Notes: generated from the sequence alone by a model not told the origin. Counted from the stretch's first letter, positions 6,548 to 18,802 are shown. The stretch: DNA of 18,802 bases from CAZEIW01 sp964512305 (GCA_964512305.1 CAZEIW010000203.1:1-18802); one strand, 5' to 3'. Made by a program: numbers and translations.

Positions 6548-7765
6548 ATGGCCAACGGCTCGATCGCCGCCAGGCCGGTGCATGCGCCGGCGCCGCTGGG
6601 CGGCAGGCTCGCCACGCCGATCACGGTCGTCCTGGGCGCGCTGGCGCTGATCGCCTTCGCGATCCTGGTGGTGCGCTTCGTCTACGGCCTGGGCGCGGTC
6701 ACCAACATCAACGACGGCTATCCGTGGGGGATCTGGATCTCGTACGACGTCGTGATCGGCTCGGCGCTCGCCTGCGGCGGCTACGCGATGGCGCTGCTCG
6801 CCTACATCTTCAACCGCGGCGAGTATCACCCGATGGTGCGGCCGGCGCTGGTGGCGTCCCTGTTCGGCTACACCCTCGCCGGCGTGTCGGTGATCCTGGA
6901 CCTCGGGCGCTACTGGAATTTCTGGCACATCTTCTGGCCCCGCTTCGCGCAGGTCAACTCGGTGATGTTCGAGCTCGCGGTGTGCGTCACGGCCTACGTG
7001 CTGGTGATGTGGATCGAGTTCACGCCGGCGTTCCTCGAGCGCTTCGGCATGCACGAGCTGCGCCGCAAGCTCAACCGCACGATGTTCGTGTTCATCGGGC
7101 TCGGCATCCTGCTGCCCACGATGCACCAGTCCTCGCTCGGCTCGGCGCTGGTGATCTTCGGCCCCAAGCTGAACCCGCTGTGGCAGACGCAGCTCCTGCC
7201 GCTGCTGTTCCTGGCCTCGGCGGTCGCGATGGGCTATTCGATGGTGATCTTCGAGGCCTGCCTGTCGTCGGTCGGCTTCCGGCGCCCGGCGGAGATCGAG
7301 ATCCTGTCGAAGATCGCCGGCGTGCTCGTGACGGTGCTGGTCGCCTACCTGGTCGCGCGCTTCGCCGACGTGATCTGGCGCGGCGCGCTGGCGCTGGCGT
7401 TCACCGAGGGGATCAAGAGCGCGATGTTCTGGGTCGAGAACCTGCTGTACGCGGCCTCGATCGCGCTGCTGTGGAAGCCGGCCGCGCGGCGCGATCCGGG
7501 GCGCCTGTTCCTGGCGGCGGTCGCCATGGTGCTGGCGGGCTCGGTGTACCGGATCGACGTCTACCTGGTCGGGCTGGACATGAAGCCCGGCTGGCACTAC
7601 TTCCCCTCGCTGTCCGAACTGATGGTGACGATCGGGCTCATCGCCGCCGAGATCCTCGGCTACATCGCCTTCGTCCGGCTGCTGCCGGTGCTGCCGGCCG
7701 CGGAAGCGTCCGCGGAAGCGTCCACGGACCCGGGCGCCGGCGCGGCGCGCGCCACCGCCCGATGA
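6548..7765 (+). CDS. hybB: Hydrogenase-2 type integral membrane subunit (NrfD family)
   Basis: A 405-residue polytopic protein of the NrfD/PsrC family, with about ten hydrophobic segments spread over residues 22-385. In this family the membrane subunit takes electrons from the ferredoxin subunit and exchanges them with quinone; it can couple this to proton movement. Blocks such as INDGYPWGIWISYDVV (about 55-70), LDLGRYWNFWHIFWPRF, LGILLPTMHQSSLGS and MKPGWHYFPSLSE follow E. coli HybB and related proteins. The tail after about residue 383 (PAAEASAEASTDPGAG) is low-complexity and probably unstructured. The start ATG 6548 has a strong GGGGAGG site at 6534-6540, and the gene begins two bases after the hybA stop. 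It lies between hybA and the large-subunit gene, the same order as E. coli hybOABC. Confidence 0.96.
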   Translation: MANGSIAARPVHAPAPLGGRLATPITVVLGALALIAFAILVVRFVYGLGAVTNINDGYPWGIWISYDVVIGSALACGGYAMALLAYIFNRGEYHPMVRPALVASLFGYTLAGVSVILDLGRYWNFWHIFWPRFAQVNSVMFELAVCVTAYVLVMWIEFTPAFLERFGMHELRRKLNRTMFVFIGLGILLPTMHQSSLGSALVIFGPKLNPLWQTQLLPLLFLASAVAMGYSMVIFEACLSSVGFRRPAEIEILSKIAGVLVTVLVAYLVARFADVIWRGALALAFTEGIKSAMFWVENLLYAASIALLWKPAARRDPGRLFLAAVAMVLAGSVYRIDVYLVGLDMKPGWHYFPSLSELMVTIGLIAAEILGYIAFVRLLPVLPAAEASAEASTDPGAGAARATAR

Positions 7766-7784
7766 ACAACTGGAGAGACGGACC

Positions 7785-9494
7785 ATGACCCGCATCACCA
7801 TCGATCCGATCACGCGCATCGAGGGCCATCTGCGAATCGACTGCGACATCGAAGGCGGCAGGGTCGGCAAGGCCTGGGCCTCCGGCACCATGTGGCGCGG
7901 CGTCGAGCAGATCCTTGTCGGGCGCGACCCGCGCGATGCCTGGGCGATCACGCAGCGCTTTTGCGGCGTGTGCACGACCGTGCACGCGATCTGCTCGGTG
8001 CGTGCGGTCGAGAACGCGCTCGGGCTCGACGTGCCCCTGAACGCCCAGTACATCCGCAACATGATCATCGCGGCGCACGCGGTGCACGACGAGATCGTCC
8101 ATTTCTATCATCTGTCGGCGCTCGACTGGGTCGACGTCGTCTCCGCGCTGAAGGCGGACCCGGACAAGACCGCGGCGCTCGCGGAAGGCCTGTCGGCCTG
8201 GCAGGGCAACAGCAAGCACGAGATGCGCAAGGTCAAGGACCGCCTGGCCGGCTTCGTCAAGACCGGGCAGCTCGGGATCTTCACCAACGGCTACTGGGGA
8301 CACCCGGCGATGAAGCTGCCGCCCGAGGTGAACCTGCTCGCGGTCGCGCACTACCTGCAGGCGCTCGACGTGCAGCGCAAGGCCAACAAGGTCGTGTCGA
8401 TCCTCGGCTCGAAGACGCCGCACATCCAGAACGTCGCGGTCGGCGGCGTGACCAACCCGATCGCGGTCGACAGCCAGTCGGTGCTGTCGGTCGAGCGCCT
8501 GCTGGCGATCCGATCGATGATCGACGAGCTGCGCGATTTCGTGCAGCAGGTCTACCTGGTCGACGTCGGCGCGATCGCCTCGTTCTACCCCGAGTGGACG
8601 AAGATCGGCGGCGGCGTCCTCAATTACCTGGCCGCGCCGGAGTACCCGCTCGACACGAAGGGCACCCGCTTCGCGACGCCCGGCGGCTATATCAAGGCCG
8701 GCAACGTCGCGGGCTGCCAGCCGATCCGCACGTTCGGCGACGCCTTCCTGCGCGACGGCGTCAGGGAATCGGTCAAGCACAGCTGGTACAAGGGCGGCAA
8801 GGGCGCGCTGCATCCCTACAAGGGCGAGACCGAGGCCCAGTACACCGATTTCCAGGAGAACGCCAAGTACTCGTGGGTCAAGGCGCCGACCTTCAACGAC
8901 GAACCGGCGCAGGTCGGACCGCTGGCGAGGGTGCTGGCCGCCGTGGCCGCGGACTACGCGCCGGTGAAGAAGTACCTCGGCGACGTGCTCGGCGTCGTCA
9001 AGGCCGTCGGAAAGATCGACGTGCCGCTGGCGGGCCTGCACTCGACGATCGGCCGGCACGCCGCGCGAGCGGTGATGTGCGCGGTCAACCTGGACGTGCT
9101 CGACGCGCAATGGAAGGCCCTGATGGAGAACCTGGCCAAGGGCGACCTGGCGACCTTCAACGCGCCGGCCTTCCCCAAGGACGAGGTGAGCGGCTTCGGC
9201 TTCCACGAGGCGCCGCGCGGGATCCTTTCGCACTGGGTCGTGATCGACGGCGGAAAGATCAAGAACTACCAGGCGGTCGTGCCGACGACCTGGAATGCGG
9301 CCCCGCGCAACGAGAACGACGCGCCCGGGCCCTACGAGGCGTCGCTGGTCGGCACCCCGATCGCCGACGCCGAGAAGCCGCTGGAGGTGCTGCGCACGCT
9401 GCACTCGTTCGATCCCTGCCTGGCCTGCGCCGTGCACCTGGTCGACACGCGCTCGAACAAGGTGGTCGACGTCCGGGTCGAGCAGGCGGCGTGA
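7785..9494 (+). CDS. hybC: [NiFe]-hydrogenase large subunit, hydrogenase-2 type
   Basis: A 569-residue catalytic subunit that splits or makes H2 at the Ni-Fe(CN)2CO site. The four nickel cysteines are present: C60 and C63 in the L1 motif RFCGVCTTVHA, and C545 and C548 in the L2 motif DPCLACAVH. The opening ITIDPITRIEGHLRID carries the conserved RIEGH. H551 is the predicted cleavage point, after which HybD should remove the last 18 residues (LVDTRSNKVVDVRVEQAA), slightly more than the usual 15. It has no signal peptide of its own and should cross the membrane bound to HybO through the Tat system. ATG 7785 has GGAGA at 7772-7776 and lies 19 bases after hybB. Length and motifs fit group 1 membrane-bound uptake hydrogenases of the Hyb class. 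Confidence 0.98.
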   Translation: MTRITIDPITRIEGHLRIDCDIEGGRVGKAWASGTMWRGVEQILVGRDPRDAWAITQRFCGVCTTVHAICSVRAVENALGLDVPLNAQYIRNMIIAAHAVHDEIVHFYHLSALDWVDVVSALKADPDKTAALAEGLSAWQGNSKHEMRKVKDRLAGFVKTGQLGIFTNGYWGHPAMKLPPEVNLLAVAHYLQALDVQRKANKVVSILGSKTPHIQNVAVGGVTNPIAVDSQSVLSVERLLAIRSMIDELRDFVQQVYLVDVGAIASFYPEWTKIGGGVLNYLAAPEYPLDTKGTRFATPGGYIKAGNVAGCQPIRTFGDAFLRDGVRESVKHSWYKGGKGALHPYKGETEAQYTDFQENAKYSWVKAPTFNDEPAQVGPLARVLAAVAADYAPVKKYLGDVLGVVKAVGKIDVPLAGLHSTIGRHAARAVMCAVNLDVLDAQWKALMENLAKGDLATFNAPAFPKDEVSGFGFHEAPRGILSHWVVIDGGKIKNYQAVVPTTWNAAPRNENDAPGPYEASLVGTPIADAEKPLEVLRTLHSFDPCLACAVHLVDTRSNKVVDVRVEQAA

Positions 9495-9496
9495 CG

Positions 9497-10021
9497 ATGC
9501 GCGCCGTCGTGCTCGGCGTCGGCAACCTGCTCCTCCGCGACGAGGGCGCAGGCCCGCGGACCATCGAGGCGCTCGCGCGCGACGGCCGCGTGCCGCCCGA
9601 GGTGGCGCTGATCGACGGCGGCACTTCGGCGATGGAGTTGCTCGACGACCTGGCGGGCGCCGACCTGCTGCTGATCGTCGACGCGGTCGCGCACGGCGCG
9701 CCGGCGGGAACGGTGGTGGTGCTGGAGGGCGAACAGGTCCCGGAATTCTTCACGCTGAAGCTCTCGCCGCACCAGGTCGGGCTGTCCGACGTGCTCGCCA
9801 CGCTGCGGCTGCTCGACCAGAGCCCGCGCGAGACGGCGATCATCGGGGTCCAGCCGCAGACGCTTGCCATGGGACTGCAGCTGTCGCCGCCAGTCGCCGC
9901 GGCCGTGCCGGAACTGGTCGAGCGGGTGATCGCTCGCCTCGAGCGCGCCGGGTTGAGGGAGGACGGCCGGAACCGCTGCCAGCCGCCGACCGCGCGGCCG
10001 GTCGCGCTGCCGGCCGCCTGA
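9497..10021 (+). CDS. hybD: Hydrogenase maturation endopeptidase (peptidase family M52)
   Basis: A 174-residue cytoplasmic protease that removes the C-terminal peptide of HybC after nickel is inserted. Nickel-sensing residues are all seen: E16 in GVGNLLLRDEGAGP, D62 in LIVDAV and H92 in LSPHQVGLSD, matching E16, D62 and H93 of E. coli HybD. The GGTSAMELL block is also typical. The C-terminal 20 or so residues (after ERAGLREDG) are a variable tail. ATG 9497 lies two bases after the hybC stop; an in-frame GTG at 9491 would overlap hybC and add two residues. The direct position after the large-subunit gene fits its substrate. Confidence 0.96.
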   Translation: MRAVVLGVGNLLLRDEGAGPRTIEALARDGRVPPEVALIDGGTSAMELLDDLAGADLLLIVDAVAHGAPAGTVVVLEGEQVPEFFTLKLSPHQVGLSDVLATLRLLDQSPRETAIIGVQPQTLAMGLQLSPPVAAAVPELVERVIARLERAGLREDGRNRCQPPTARPVALPAA

Positions 10022-10042
10022 GGAAGGGGGAGGCCGGCGGGC

Positions 10043-10282
10043 ATGTGCTGGGCCATTCCGTCGCGGGTGGTTTCGACCGCAGGCGACACCGCCTGGGTCG
10101 AGTGCTTCGACGTGCGCCGCGAGGTCAGCCTGAGCCTGCTGCCGGAGCCGGTCGCCATCGGCGATTTCCTGCTGATCCGTGCCGGCCGCTTCGCGGTCGA
10201 GAAGATCGGCGCAGCGCATGCGCACGAAGTGCTCGCCCTGTTCGAGCGGATGCTGGCGGCGGCGCCCGAGGCGGCGCGATGA
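10043..10282 (+). CDS. hybG: HypC/HybG-type hydrogenase maturation chaperone
   Basis: A 79-residue small chaperone of the HypC family, the usual length. It carries the Fe(CN)2CO precursor with HypD and binds the immature large subunit. The essential N-terminal cysteine is C2 (MCWAIPSRVV; the family pattern is MCxxIPxxV), and the beta-barrel part runs through DTAWVECFDVRREVSLSLLPEPVAIGDFLLIRAGRFAVEKI. HypC and HybG cannot be told apart from sequence alone; the symbol hybG is given because the gene sits inside a hyb operon. It lies between hybD and hybE, whereas E. coli places hybG last. A G-rich stretch GGGGGAGG (10026-10032) precedes the start by ten bases. Its stop overlaps the next start as ATGA. 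Confidence 0.93.
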   Translation: MCWAIPSRVVSTAGDTAWVECFDVRREVSLSLLPEPVAIGDFLLIRAGRFAVEKIGAAHAHEVLALFERMLAAAPEAAR

Positions 10283-10833
10283 GCGCGGCTTCGGGGTTCG
10301 ACGCCGATCCCTCCGAGGCGCTCGAGCGCGCCTTCGACCGGATTCGCGCCACGCGCTTCGTCGACCTGCCGCTGGTCAACCCGACGCTGCGGGTGAAGGC
10401 GGTCGGTTTCCGCCGCTGCCAGTACGGATGGGCCGGAGTGCTGCTGACGCCGTGGTTCATGAACCTGATGGTCCTCCCGGCGCAAGGGATCGCCTGGCAG
10501 CCGCTGGGCGTCGGGGTGCGGCGGCGGCTGATGCTGCCCGCCGGCTGCTTCGAGGTGCTCGGCGGCGCGGAAGACGAGGTCGGCGAGTACCTCTACTGCC
10601 CGATGTTCTCGACGATGTCGGTCTTCGCGGACCAGGACGGCGCGCTGATGACGGCGGGCGAGCTTTGCACGATGCTGTTCTCGGCCGCGACGGCCGAGAC
10701 GATCAGGCAGGGCAATCCGAGCGGCCTTAGGTGGTTCGCGCCCGATCCGGTGCGGCTCGGCGACAGCGAGATCGAGACCTCGACTTCGGACAGCCGGCGC
10801 GACTTCCTGCGCGGCCGGTTGCGCGAGCGCTGA
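10279..10833 (+). CDS. hybE: HybE/HupJ-family hydrogenase assembly chaperone
   Basis: A 184-residue cytoplasmic protein of the HybE family ([NiFe]-hydrogenase assembly chaperone). In E. coli, HybE is thought to bind the HybO precursor and hold back Tat export until assembly is complete. The family core is visible: VNPTLRVKAVGFRR, then WAGVLLTPWFMNLMVLP at about 51-67, followed by a LPAGCFEVLGG segment and YCPMFSTMSVFADQDGA (about 106-122). A C-terminal rubredoxin domain, found in HupJ fusions, is absent. The ATG at 10279 overlaps the HypC stop by four bases, so translation is probably coupled. It is the last gene of the operon; no hybF/hypA or hypBDEF genes follow. Confidence 0.92.
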   Translation: MSAASGFDADPSEALERAFDRIRATRFVDLPLVNPTLRVKAVGFRRCQYGWAGVLLTPWFMNLMVLPAQGIAWQPLGVGVRRRLMLPAGCFEVLGGAEDEVGEYLYCPMFSTMSVFADQDGALMTAGELCTMLFSAATAETIRQGNPSGLRWFAPDPVRLGDSEIETSTSDSRRDFLRGRLRER

Positions 10834-10999
10834 GCACCCGCGGCCCGCCGGGGCGGCCATAACGCGGTTGGACATCATTTCGACAGCCGGCCGCTTTGCC
10901 GGCGGTCAAACCGCGTGCCACAAAACCATCGTGCCGCGATGGCACTGGGCTATCCTGCAACGGGAGGTGCCGGGCTCGCGTACAGGGCGGCCGACTTCG

Positions 11000-11602
11000 A
11001 TGCGATCGAATCGCCCGACTCCAGACAAGCCGATCTTGCGGCGGGTGATGCTGCTCCCGCTCCTGGTCGCGTGCATCGCGGGCTGTTCGGCGTTGCTGCC
11101 GAGCGGCCGGTCGCGCACCGAACTGCCGTGGGCGACTTACGCCGACGCGGTGAAGGCCATCGACCGCATCGTCCCGTATGAAACCACGCGCACCGCGCTC
11201 GTCACGGAACGGATCGATCCGGCGTCGAATCCGTCGATCACGATCCTCAGCTACACCGACCTGCTGCAGCGCCTCCCGGCCCTCAACGCGGTGCCGGCGG
11301 AACACCTGGAGCGCGGCATCGCCGACTGCCTGAGCGCCGGCAAGCGCTGCACGGCCTACTCGATCGCGGTCCGCCAGGTCGATACGAAGCGCGTCGGCAG
11401 CTTCTGGTCGGACGCGCTGAACTTCCACCGCGAGTCGGTCACGACCGGGTGGAGCCTCAACGCGCTGATCGTGTTCGTCGACGATACGGTCGTCTACGCG
11501 CTCGCCGCCGGCCAGCCGAAGATCGACCAGCAGGACGTCACGAACAATCCGCTCGGACCGCTGCAGGGCCTGGGAGAGTCGCTCAGGCCGCGTGTGCCTT
11601 AG
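11000..11602 (+). CDS. Lipoprotein of unknown function
   Basis: A 200-residue predicted lipoprotein that I do not recognise. From ATG 11000 the signal has R14-R15, a hydrophobic core and the lipobox IAGC, with the lipidated cysteine at C29. An internal ATG at 11048 would leave a shorter but still workable signal of 12 residues before the cysteine. The mature part has a mixed alpha/beta look with no known motif: ELPWATYADAVKAIDRIVPYETTR, then two cysteines in IADCLSAGKRCTAYSIAVRQVD, and a hydrophobic strand LNALIVFVDDTVVYALAAGQP. The C-terminus is short and basic. Residue +2 after the cysteine is Ser, which suggests outer-membrane sorting. The gene stands alone, 166 bases after hybE, and faces the MFS transporter across a repeat cluster. 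An open frame extends upstream to 10868 but shows no protein-like character there. Confidence 0.75.
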   Translation: MRSNRPTPDKPILRRVMLLPLLVACIAGCSALLPSGRSRTELPWATYADAVKAIDRIVPYETTRTALVTERIDPASNPSITILSYTDLLQRLPALNAVPAEHLERGIADCLSAGKRCTAYSIAVRQVDTKRVGSFWSDALNFHRESVTTGWSLNALIVFVDDTVVYALAAGQPKIDQQDVTNNPLGPLQGLGESLRPRVP

Positions 11603-11610
11603 AAGAGGTC

Positions 11611-11786
11611 TTCCCCCTCTCCCGCTGCGCTCTTCCCCCTCTCCCGCTGCCTTTCTCCCCCTCTCCCGCTTGCGGGAGAGGGTCGGGGTGAGGGTGTGAT
11701 TCCTGGTACGCACGTGAAACGCAAGGCTTGCAGCGTTCCAACGCTGCGACCCTCACCCTCACCCTCTCCCGCAAGCGGGAGAGGGG
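11611..11786. repeat. Composite palindromic repeat (paired units plus tandem half-arms) between convergent genes
   Basis: Three direct copies at a 22-bp period (11611-11632, 11633-11654, 11655 onward) share the left arm CCCCCTCTCCCGCT. Only the third goes on to a complete hairpin (11659-11682, TT loop) with the tail TCGGGGTGAGGG. A reverse-complement unit follows: tail CCCTCACCCTCA at 11750-11761, then a hairpin at 11762-11785 with an AA loop. Between them lies another perfect inverted repeat, GCAGCGTT-CC-AACGCTGC (11730-11747). The cluster fills the gap between the ends of two convergent genes and may also act as a transcript end, though no T-tract is seen. Confidence 0.9.
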
Positions 11787-11798
11787 ATAAGGCGCGCC

Positions 11799-13094
11799 TC
11801 AGCCCACCGTCGCCGGCCGCGGCAGGGCCCGCACGCGACGCAGCAGCGTCAGCTTCCACGACGAGACCGCGAGCAGCAGCGTCGTGCAGCCGGAAAACGC
11901 CAGCGCGGTCCTCAGGCCGTAGCGCTCGCCCAGCCAGCCGCCGAGCAGCGCCCCGGGCACCGCGGGGATCAGGATCAGCCACCGCATCGTGGCCGTCATC
12001 CGGCCCAGCAGTGGCGGCGGCGTCACGGCCTGCCGCAACGCCAGGAAATTGACGAACACGAACACCGCGCCGGCGCCGAACAGGAACAACATCGCCGCGA
12101 AGGCCGCGACGCCGATCGTCGCGGCAGGAGCGACGGCAAGCAGCGCCCAGCCGGCGCCGCAGGTTCCTATGCCGAGCATCAGGCTGGGCCCCGGGCCGAG
12201 CCGCTGCGAGATCCGATGCCCCAGCATGCTGGCCGACACCGTGCCCACGCCCAGCGCGACGTAGCACAGGCCCACCGCGCGCTCGGGCAGGCCGAGCTCG
12301 CGCGTCGCGAACAGGATCTGCACGGCCAGCGCGGCGTTGTAGCAGAAGTGCCAGATGCCGACGATCAGCGCCATCGTCACCAGCAGCCGATTGCCGGCGA
12401 CGAACGAGATGCCCGTGCGCATGGCGCGCCAGAACTCCCCCGCCTCCGGGCGATGCACCGCCGGGGAGCGGATCCCGCGCAGGATGGAGGCCGAGGTCAC
12501 CAGGATCACGGCATCGGCCAGCAGCGCCAGCGGCGCGCCGGTGAGCTTGATCAGCGCGCCGGCCCCGCCGGGGCCGAGCACGTCGCTCATCGACGACGCG
12601 AGCGCATTCTTGGCGTGCGCCTCGACGAGGCGCTCGCGCGGAACGAGCTCGGTGAGCACGATCTGCGCCGCGCTGCCCGAGACCGTGTTGACCGTTCCGA
12701 TCGCGAACGCGACCGCGTACAGCCAGCGCATGTTGAGCAGGTCGAACCACCACGCGATCGGAACGCTGCACACCGCGAGCGCGATCGCGATCTCGCCCAG
12801 CACGTAGATCGGCAGCTTGCGCACCCGGTCGAGCCACACGCCCGTCGGCAGCGACAGCAGCACGAACGGCGCGCTCTCGATCGCGGTCAGCACGCCCATC
12901 TGGGTCGGCGCCGCGTCGAGCAGGATCGCGGCGGTCAGCGGCAGCGCCAGAACCGTGATCTGCGCGCCGAAATTGCTGACGAAGATCGACGACCACAGCC
13001 GCCGGTACATCGGGTCGCGCAACAGGTCATTGGGCGAGAGCGCAAAGCGCTCCTGCCAGCGCCGGCGCCAGGCGTCGATCGGGCTGTCCCTCAT
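11799..13094 (-). CDS. MFS transporter (MFS_3 / EntS-like exporter type)
   Basis: A 431-residue membrane protein with about twelve hydrophobic segments and a cytoplasmic, Arg-rich N-terminus (RRRWQERF). The start of the fold, MYRRLWSSIFVSNFGAQ, followed by LPLTAAILLDAAPTQMGVL and the loop 2-3 motif GVWLDRVRKLPIYVLGE (about 85-101), is typical of the MFS_3 group that includes the enterobactin exporter EntS and macrolide-type efflux proteins. Loop 2-3 shows the conserved D-R-x-R-K. LLGRMTATMRWLILIPAVPGALLGGWLGERYGLRTAL near the C-terminus is also usual. The substrate cannot be inferred, and no siderophore or antibiotic genes are nearby. The ATG at 13094 lacks a clear ribosome site. The gene is divergent from gltB and convergent with the lipoprotein gene. 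Confidence 0.92.
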   Translation of the reverse strand: MRDSPIDAWRRRWQERFALSPNDLLRDPMYRRLWSSIFVSNFGAQITVLALPLTAAILLDAAPTQMGVLTAIESAPFVLLSLPTGVWLDRVRKLPIYVLGEIAIALAVCSVPIAWWFDLLNMRWLYAVAFAIGTVNTVSGSAAQIVLTELVPRERLVEAHAKNALASSMSDVLGPGGAGALIKLTGAPLALLADAVILVTSASILRGIRSPAVHRPEAGEFWRAMRTGISFVAGNRLLVTMALIVGIWHFCYNAALAVQILFATRELGLPERAVGLCYVALGVGTVSASMLGHRISQRLGPGPSLMLGIGTCGAGWALLAVAPAATIGVAAFAAMLFLFGAGAVFVFVNFLALRQAVTPPPLLGRMTATMRWLILIPAVPGALLGGWLGERYGLRTALAFSGCTTLLLAVSSWKLTLLRRVRALPRPATVG

Positions 13095-13331
13095 CGACGG
13101 GAATTCTACGGGGGAGGGGATGGCGGCGAGTCCGCATGAGCCGCCGGAATATTCGCGAGGGCGGTCGTCCGGGTGATTGCCGACGGGTGAGAGCGAGCGC
13201 CCGCTGTCCTGTATGCCAAACCTCCTTGGGATTCGTGGCGTCGAGCGCTATCGGTCAAAACAATATGTCCCTATTTTACCGAAGAGCACTCGGTGAGCCT
13301 GAAAACTAGACTGCGACCCTAATTAATACCA

Positions 13332-13360
13332 TTGAGCCGGTTGGTGCATTGCATTACAGT
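13332..13360 (+). promoter_or_regulatory. Possible sigma-70 promoter of gltBD
   Basis: TTGAGC (13332-13337) and TACAGT (13355-13360) each match four of six consensus bases and are separated by exactly 17 bases. Transcription would start near 13367, giving a leader of about 40 bases before the gltB ATG. It is the best-looking promoter in this gap but rests on pattern alone. Confidence 0.35.
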
Positions 13361-13396
13361 GACAGTTCCCACTGGGCCGGCCCCGCCGGCAACCGC

Positions 13397-13401
13397 GGAG
13401 G
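13397..13401 (+). promoter_or_regulatory. Ribosome binding site that decides the gltB start
   Basis: GGAGG lies four bases before ATG 13406. The frame stays open to 13349, but that upstream part has no ribosome site and overlaps the likely promoter, so ATG 13406 is preferred. Confidence 0.7.
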
Positions 13402-13405
13402 CTGT

Positions 13406-18214
<4,809 letters not shown>

Positions 18215-18257
18215 GGGTTGGCCTCGGGCCGCGGCAACCGATTTCCAGCGAGCGAAA

Positions 18258-18802
18258 ATGGGCAAGGTCACGGGGTTTCTCGAATACAGCCGCCTCGAGG
18301 AGGCCGCGCAGCGGCCGGCCGAGCGCAGGAAGCACTGGCGCGAGTTCATCGCGCACCTGACGCCCGAGCAGGCGTCGATCCAGGGTGCGCGCTGCATGGA
18401 CTGCGGCATCCCGTTCTGCAACAACGGGTGCCCGGTCAACAACGTGATCCCGGACTTCAACGACCTCGTGTACCGGCAGGACTGGCGCAACGCGCTCGAG
18501 GTGCTGCACTCGACCAACAACTTCCCGGAGTTCACCGGGCGGGTGTGCCCGGCACCATGCGAGGCGGCGTGCACGCTCAACATCAACGACACCGCGGTCG
18601 GCATCAAGTCGATCGAGCACGCGATCATCGACCAGGCCTGGGAGCACGGCTGGGTGCAGCCGCAGCCGCCGCCTCTCAGGACCGGCCGGAAGGTGGCGAT
18701 CGTCGGCAGCGGTCCGGCGGGGCTCGCCTGCGCGCAGCAGCTGGCGCGCGCCGGCCATGACGTGACCGTGTTCGAGAAGAACGACCGTGCCGGCGGGCTC
18801 CT
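18258..18802 (+). CDS. gltD: Glutamate synthase (NADPH) small subunit (partial, runs off right edge)
   Basis: The first 181 codons of the beta subunit that oxidises NADPH and feeds electrons to GltB. The N-terminal cysteine-rich domain carries C46, C49, C54 and C58 (CMDCGIPFCNNGCPVNN), then C97, C101 and C105 (CPAPCEAAC), the ligands of the two [4Fe-4S] clusters. The FAD-binding dinucleotide fold begins at about residue 145 with VAIVGSGPAGLACAQQLARAGHDVTVFEK. The start MGKVTGFLEYSR is the standard GltD opening, so ATG 18258 is secure although the ribosome site is weak. The gap of 43 bases to gltB and the same strand make a gltBD operon nearly certain. Confidence 0.97.
   Translation, partial: MGKVTGFLEYSRLEEAAQRPAERRKHWREFIAHLTPEQASIQGARCMDCGIPFCNNGCPVNNVIPDFNDLVYRQDWRNALEVLHSTNNFPEFTGRVCPAPCEAACTLNINDTAVGIKSIEHAIIDQAWEHGWVQPQPPPLRTGRKVAIVGSGPAGLACAQQLARAGHDVTVFEKNDRAGGL

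Larger units (their letters stand above)
13095..13405. promoter_or_regulatory. Intergenic region upstream of gltB with a less G+C-rich island
   Basis: About 310 bases separate the divergent MFS and gltB genes. From about 13210 to 13380 the base composition falls clearly below its surroundings (for example CAAAACAATATGTCCC and CCTAATTAATACC), which is typical of a promoter region. Imperfect inverted repeats are present: CGGTCAAAA/ATTTTACCG (13252-13282) and ACCGA/TCGGT (13278-13294). No open frame here looks like a gene. Confidence 0.55.

Noticed and set aside
10915..10945. A hairpin after hybE (CCATCG/CGATGG with flanking GTGC/GCAC) as a terminator
   Set aside because: The stem is broken by a bulge, no T-tract follows, and it lies 80 bases downstream, so it cannot be supported as a terminator.
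11611..11690. CRISPR-like direct repeats with a 22-bp period
   Set aside because: There are only three copies, no distinct spacers and no cas genes. The repeated sequence is the left arm of the palindromic element.
13341..13356. A sigma-54 promoter (GG/GC elements) before gltB
   Set aside because: The GG and GC dinucleotides (13343 and 13351) are too close together for the -24/-12 spacing.

Overview
The window is strongly G+C-rich and densely coding. Gene content and protein style point to a proteobacterium, most likely a betaproteobacterium of the Burkholderiales/Rhodocyclales type. This is inferred from protein resemblance and base composition; no rRNA or other taxonomic marker is present.

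Layout. (1) 1-213 (-): start of a lipoprotein running off the left edge. (2) 558-1025 (+): GNAT acetyltransferase. (3) 1022-3975 (-): a two-gene unit of a membrane Cache-HAMP-GGDEF-EAL protein followed by a single-domain bacteriohemerythrin. (4) 3976-4323: divergent control region with an FNR-type box next to the hydrogenase side. (5) 4324-10833 (+): a compact seven-gene [NiFe]-hydrogenase operon of the E. coli hydrogenase-2 type, in the order hybO-hybA-hybB-hybC-hybD-hypC/hybG-hybE. (6) 11000-11602 (+): unrecognised lipoprotein. (7) 11611-11786: composite palindromic repeat between convergent genes. (8) 11799-13094 (-): MFS transporter. (9) 13095-13405: less G+C-rich leader with a possible promoter. 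(10) 13406-18214 (+): gltB, then gltD from 18258 running off the right edge; these are the two subunits of NADPH glutamate synthase.

How it works together. HybO and HybC form the periplasmic H2-activating dimer. HybA carries electrons through four [4Fe-4S] clusters to the membrane protein HybB and the quinone pool. HybD trims the HybC C-terminus, the HypC-type protein helps deliver the Fe(CN)2CO unit, and HybE is a subunit-specific chaperone. HypA, B, D, E and F are not here and must be encoded elsewhere. The neighbouring c-di-GMP protein and hemerythrin could link oxygen to second-messenger signalling, which would fit an oxygen-responsive locus.

The most unusual signal is one family of palindromic repeats: an 11-12 bp GCGGGAGAGGG-type hairpin plus a GGGGTGAGGG tail. 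It occurs three times. It is an inverted pair between two genes, an inverted pair translated in frame inside the N-terminus of hybA directly before the twin-arginine motif, and a single unit translated in frame in a linker of gltB. Both coding insertions keep the gene open, so the repeat adds peptide segments to real enzymes, as the Rickettsia palindromic elements do.
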